From Styela clava (Eukaryota; Chordata; Ascidiacea; Stolidobranchia; Styelidae): a DNA stretch of 64,000 bases. Location: positions 10,004,151 through 10,068,150 of the forward strand of contig NC_135257.1 of NCBI RefSeq assembly GCF_964204865.1, written 5' to 3'. Under the pieces are notes generated by a model that was not told where the DNA came from, did no database searches, and saw nothing but the letters and a program-made list of their open reading frames with translations. Within the stretch, counting starts at the first letter, position 1, and every line of letters begins with the position of its first letter. Below, in pieces: positions 60,546-64,000 of this stretch. The position numbers and the translations under genes are program-made.

Positions 60546-62803
60546 CTGCTGTTATAATACCGGTTACGTTTTTTTTTTTGGAAACACCACAAATCCAGAA
60601 TTTGCAAAGAAAGAAGCATTACAAACTTCACAAAGGTTTGTACCGGTACCGTATCCGAACACTGGAATATATGAAATGTCGGAATGCCTGGTAGCGGTAG
60701 TGAAATTAATTTCATTCACCACATTTGCCTACTTCGGTCAAAAACTAAAATTGGCATACCGGTATCCTTGCCTGACAGAAGACGTATTTGCGATCGACCA
60801 GTGTGCGACCACCGATTTCAAGCCTTGAACATCGTTTCTGCTGCGTCGAGAATTGCATTTCTGACCGTCATACATTTTAAGAACACGGTTATTTCTGTAT
60901 TTCGAACAAAACTCGTTGAATTATAAACAAAGCACCGCATCACAGCAATCAAACAGACGAAAACACGGTGGTCGCAAATTGGTCGACAAAGATAATATCG
61001 ACGTATTGGAAATGGGCACCCCCCTATCCCCCCCCTTACTAATTGCTTTTAAATTTTCAGTGGTTAAAGATGGATTTTTCGTGTTCATATATTTGAGCAT
61101 AGCTCTCTTGTTTTCTTTTTATTCACGTTATTTTTTTTTTCAATTTTTTTTTATTCCGTTTTTATTTTATTTTCGTTTTTATTTTTCATTTTTTTTTTAT
61201 TTTTTTTTTTCACAAATTTCTAAAACAATAATCTACTGAGTCAACTGGTTGGAAAAACACGCAATTGAAACTACTGCAATGATAAATTTTTTGGGGATGA
61301 ATGGTCGAGGAAAGATTCGTTGTGCTTCTCGGACTATCTGAAATTAAATGTCCAATCTTGTGTATTAAAGTTCGCATTCGGGGTATACAGCGATATACAA
61401 ACTAACAATGTACGCACTAATTGGCGAATAATTAGTTTCTACCGGGTTAACAAAGCTTCCAAAATAAATATAACTGTACAGGTTGGACGCAAATTCTGGA
61501 AGATGTATACAGTATGACGTACGTTTTATAACCCTTTTTCTTGATGATGTGGGGGAATTCTACTTGGCCTTTTCATGACCCTGACTAGTATATAATTTCG
61601 CTTAACCCATATTTAATTTCGATTCCCGTTTCGACACGGATATCTTCTGCAAAAACACACAATGAAATAGGGATATTTAAAAGTAAAATCATCAAACCTA
61701 AAACTGTAGCGTATTCTACACCCTGTTTAATAGACGATATCACTAATGACCAAGACTTCAAATAATATATACACCACCATGATCGTCTGCTACATTTATC
61801 GCAGATTAAATATCAACTTACAGATTGCATAACTATAATTAACGCTAATATATATCTACATTTTGTAACATACATGTTTCAAAGTTTAGTTTTGTCACCA
61901 AATTGATAAATTTGTTGTAATCTATCAAATTCTTGTCACGATTTAGTTTTATTACGAAGAACAAAATATTTCATTCCAAACACTTTTTATTTTCCGATAC
62001 TGAAAATAACCCAAAATCGCTTTAGTTATCGACACGCCTGCGATTGCTTGTCGCTTATGTACTAGTGGGCAGCTGTTATGCTGATCGGTTATCAGCAAGA
62101 ACGCCTCCAGTAAAGACTTTCCAAGTCTTTTTGGCGGTGGGGGCTGTGCCCCCACGCCCTCTGTGGTGAGAAAACTCGTGCAAAGCCACGCCCACTTAGG
62201 TTCTATTGTTTTTGGGCAATTCTGAGGCATGTGAATGGGGTTTTGGGCCAAGATTTGCCTAATTCTCAAAGAGTATAATTATTTGAAATTTTCTTTACTG
62301 AAAAATCGGTGTTTCCCCCTCCCAATCGCCCTCCAGTGGCGTAAGAAGGTTGCGCACTTAAAAATGGAGCTATTGAGAAATGAAATAGATAGGTATGGTT
62401 GGAAAAATTAGTTTAACTTTGTTCTGAAGAAATTTTTGTTCTCTTACTCCCCAGTCACGCTTTAGTGATTTTGGCTTATTGCAGGCCTCTGAAAGGACAT
62501 ATTGAGAAAGTGAAAGCATGGGCATATTTGGAAAAATTATTTGAATCCATTTTAAAAGGAGTTTTTTTCCTCCAACTCCTCAGTCATGCTCCATTGATTT
62601 TACGTTATATCTCGAGAATGGTAATAGGTAAAGATGCCATATTTGGGTCATACAAGTCAATTGAGGTCTAGTTTATGTCAAAAAACTTCGTCACGGTCGA
62701 GTGATCACGGGCGCTAAAATGAATAAAACTTGATTCCCATTAGGGGGATCAGTTTCTAACCTGGTATTTAAACTATTTAATGAACTAAAAAGGTCGGGGG
62801 CAC
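60546..62803. other. No gene; R1-like and T-rich repeat fragments at 61045-61215
   Basis: 61045-61105 matches the reversed R1 end (TTCATATATTTGAGCATAGC). 61125-61215 is a T-rich stretch that is the reverse of the A-rich part near 52735-52815. GGGGGCTGTGCCCCC at 62142-62156 is a perfect palindromic hairpin. No host exon recognised. Confidence 0.4.
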
Positions 62804-62837
62804 TGCGCCGGACGAATGCAGCCATTCGTCCGGCGCA
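62804..62837. repeat. GC-rich perfect palindrome, 15-bp arms
   Basis: TGCGCCGGACGAATG and its inverse flank the 4-base loop CAGC. It stands out from the AT-rich surroundings. It lacks a T run or an obvious transcript. Confidence 0.75.
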
Positions 62838-62945
62838 ACGACCAGGGTCTTCCAACAAAATCAAAACAAACACCTACTTTTTACCTTACTAAACACATTT
62901 CTTCACATTTCCCCTCGCGGGTAGCGAAGCGACCGACCCCTGGAT

Positions 62946-63507
62946 CAGTGCTCTTCAACCGGGTATACGTATACCAAGGTCAAAGACTAACATTAACATA
63001 CCACCCAGGTGTATAGCATACCGGGCCATAAGTTGGGTATACAACTGATAAGGGTATACGAAGGGTGTACAGCCTAAATCAGGAATTCTAAACTCTCATA
63101 TAATAAATCATAAAATAAATAATTGGAGACAACAATGCAAACGCGGCGCACGTGAAATATAAAATGTCATTCACGCAAAGAACCGACGTGGGCACATTAT
63201 TACATCACAGATTATATAGATAATGCGGTCACGTGTCTGAGTTGTTGATTTCGGCTGCCATGCACTTGTTTGATTTACGTGGAGCATTGTTCCCGTTGAC
63301 GCTAAGGCCGTCAGTCAAATTTATAACTTGCGGACGCTAGCCTGATATTTTGCTGGAGAATATGTGCTTAAATTTCAATCTTTATTTAAGCCTTAAATAA
63401 ACATTGGTATTTGTAAGGTATACAAAGTTCTTGAAAAATTGTAAAAGGTATACCACCGTAAATATAAACTACTACGATACCACGATGAAAAAGGTTGGAG
63501 ATCACTG
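62946..63507. mobile_element. hAT-like MITE (CAGTG ends)
   Basis: Left end CAGTGCTCTTCAACCGGG, right end AGGTTGGAGATCACTG, an imperfect inverted pair. Subterminal GGTATAC motifs recur at both ends (62961-62966, 63417-63422). Flanking 8-mers agree at five of eight, so this is an old insertion. No transposase. Confidence 0.68.
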
Positions 63508-64000
63508 TTCTCGATGATCCAAGTTAATTAAACAGTCCAATAACAATTGGCTGACATATCTCATACACGAAACGCACGGATTTAAGTTACGACCTTAGCT
63601 TGAGCAAGATCACAGAATTCGCAAGAATACATATGTCAAAACATTTGTACCAAGGCTGCAGAGTAGAAAGAAAATAAGAAGATATTCAAAAACCCGACTC
63701 CCTTTCATAGCTCTCCATGGTCTAAAATAACTACCAGCGAATGATAAAGTGCAGACAACACTTGGCTTGAACAGATGAATTCTACAAGTCAGCTCACAGT
63801 CCCGTCCGAGGCTGCGGTTCTGCCTTTCTCTAAACATTATAAAAAATATAAAATAATTCATATTATGCTCTGCCTAATAACCCTGGGAAAAAGTAACTAG
63901 TCGAGTTTCAACATCGTATAATTTATTCAAGTTATTTGCACTAATTAGCATATAATACATGACATGAAATGTTAAACAGAAACAATACATGCAGTACATT
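63508..64000. other. No gene recognised to window end
   Basis: AT-rich. The minus-strand frame 63610-63861 has no family resemblance. Confidence 0.4.

Overview
This is a eukaryotic, animal-like window. It is AT-rich, its genes are split by short GT-AG introns, and its protein families are animal ones: a kexin/furin-type proprotein convertase, RCHY1/PIRH2 and MFSD8-like carriers. hAT MITEs, tRNA-derived SINEs and CR1-like retrotransposon remnants are abundant. Small introns, low GC and possible spliced-leader acceptors just before two start codons would suit an ascidian tunicate, but that is inference and the phylum is not proven. I see no bacterial operon, CRISPR array or convincing new biochemical system. 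The most interesting features are structural.

1-17.4 kb: a head-to-tail segmental duplication of about 8.2-8.4 kb. Unit A runs from before the window to 7950 and unit B from 7951 to 16139. Each unit carries the 3' halves of two convergent genes: a proprotein convertase (+) and a D-cysteine desulfhydrase/ACC-deaminase-family PLP enzyme (-). Because the breakpoints lie inside both genes, unit A can complete only the convertase (its 5' exons would lie left of the window). Unit B can complete only the PLP enzyme (its 5' exons lie at 17083-17366). The other two copies are truncated. A SINE sits exactly at the breakpoint, and unit A alone carries a 268-bp MITE-like insertion.

17.4-34.2 kb: no host gene recognised. 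This is a graveyard of mobile elements. It holds a hAT transposase remnant, minus-strand retrotransposon pieces (RNase H, and a reverse transcriptase cut by a hAT MITE), local tandem repeats, fold-back elements and several copies of an unclassified repeat (called R1 here). A 2.2-kb hAT-like element has a perfect 8-bp target duplication and contains a second element with 24-bp perfect inverted ends.

34.2-37.3 kb: a complete four-exon RCHY1 ubiquitin-ligase gene, followed just after its poly(A) signal by two hAT MITEs sharing one target site.

37.3-45.1 kb: two intact, intron-less MFSD8/CLN7-like transporter genes in tandem, with a broken third copy between them.

45.1-64 kb: a decayed CR1-like retrotransposon with nested SINE and R1 insertions, a 2.3-kb direct duplication, large inverted repeats and hairpins, P-element-like transposase remnants and more hAT MITEs. 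No intact host gene is recognised here.
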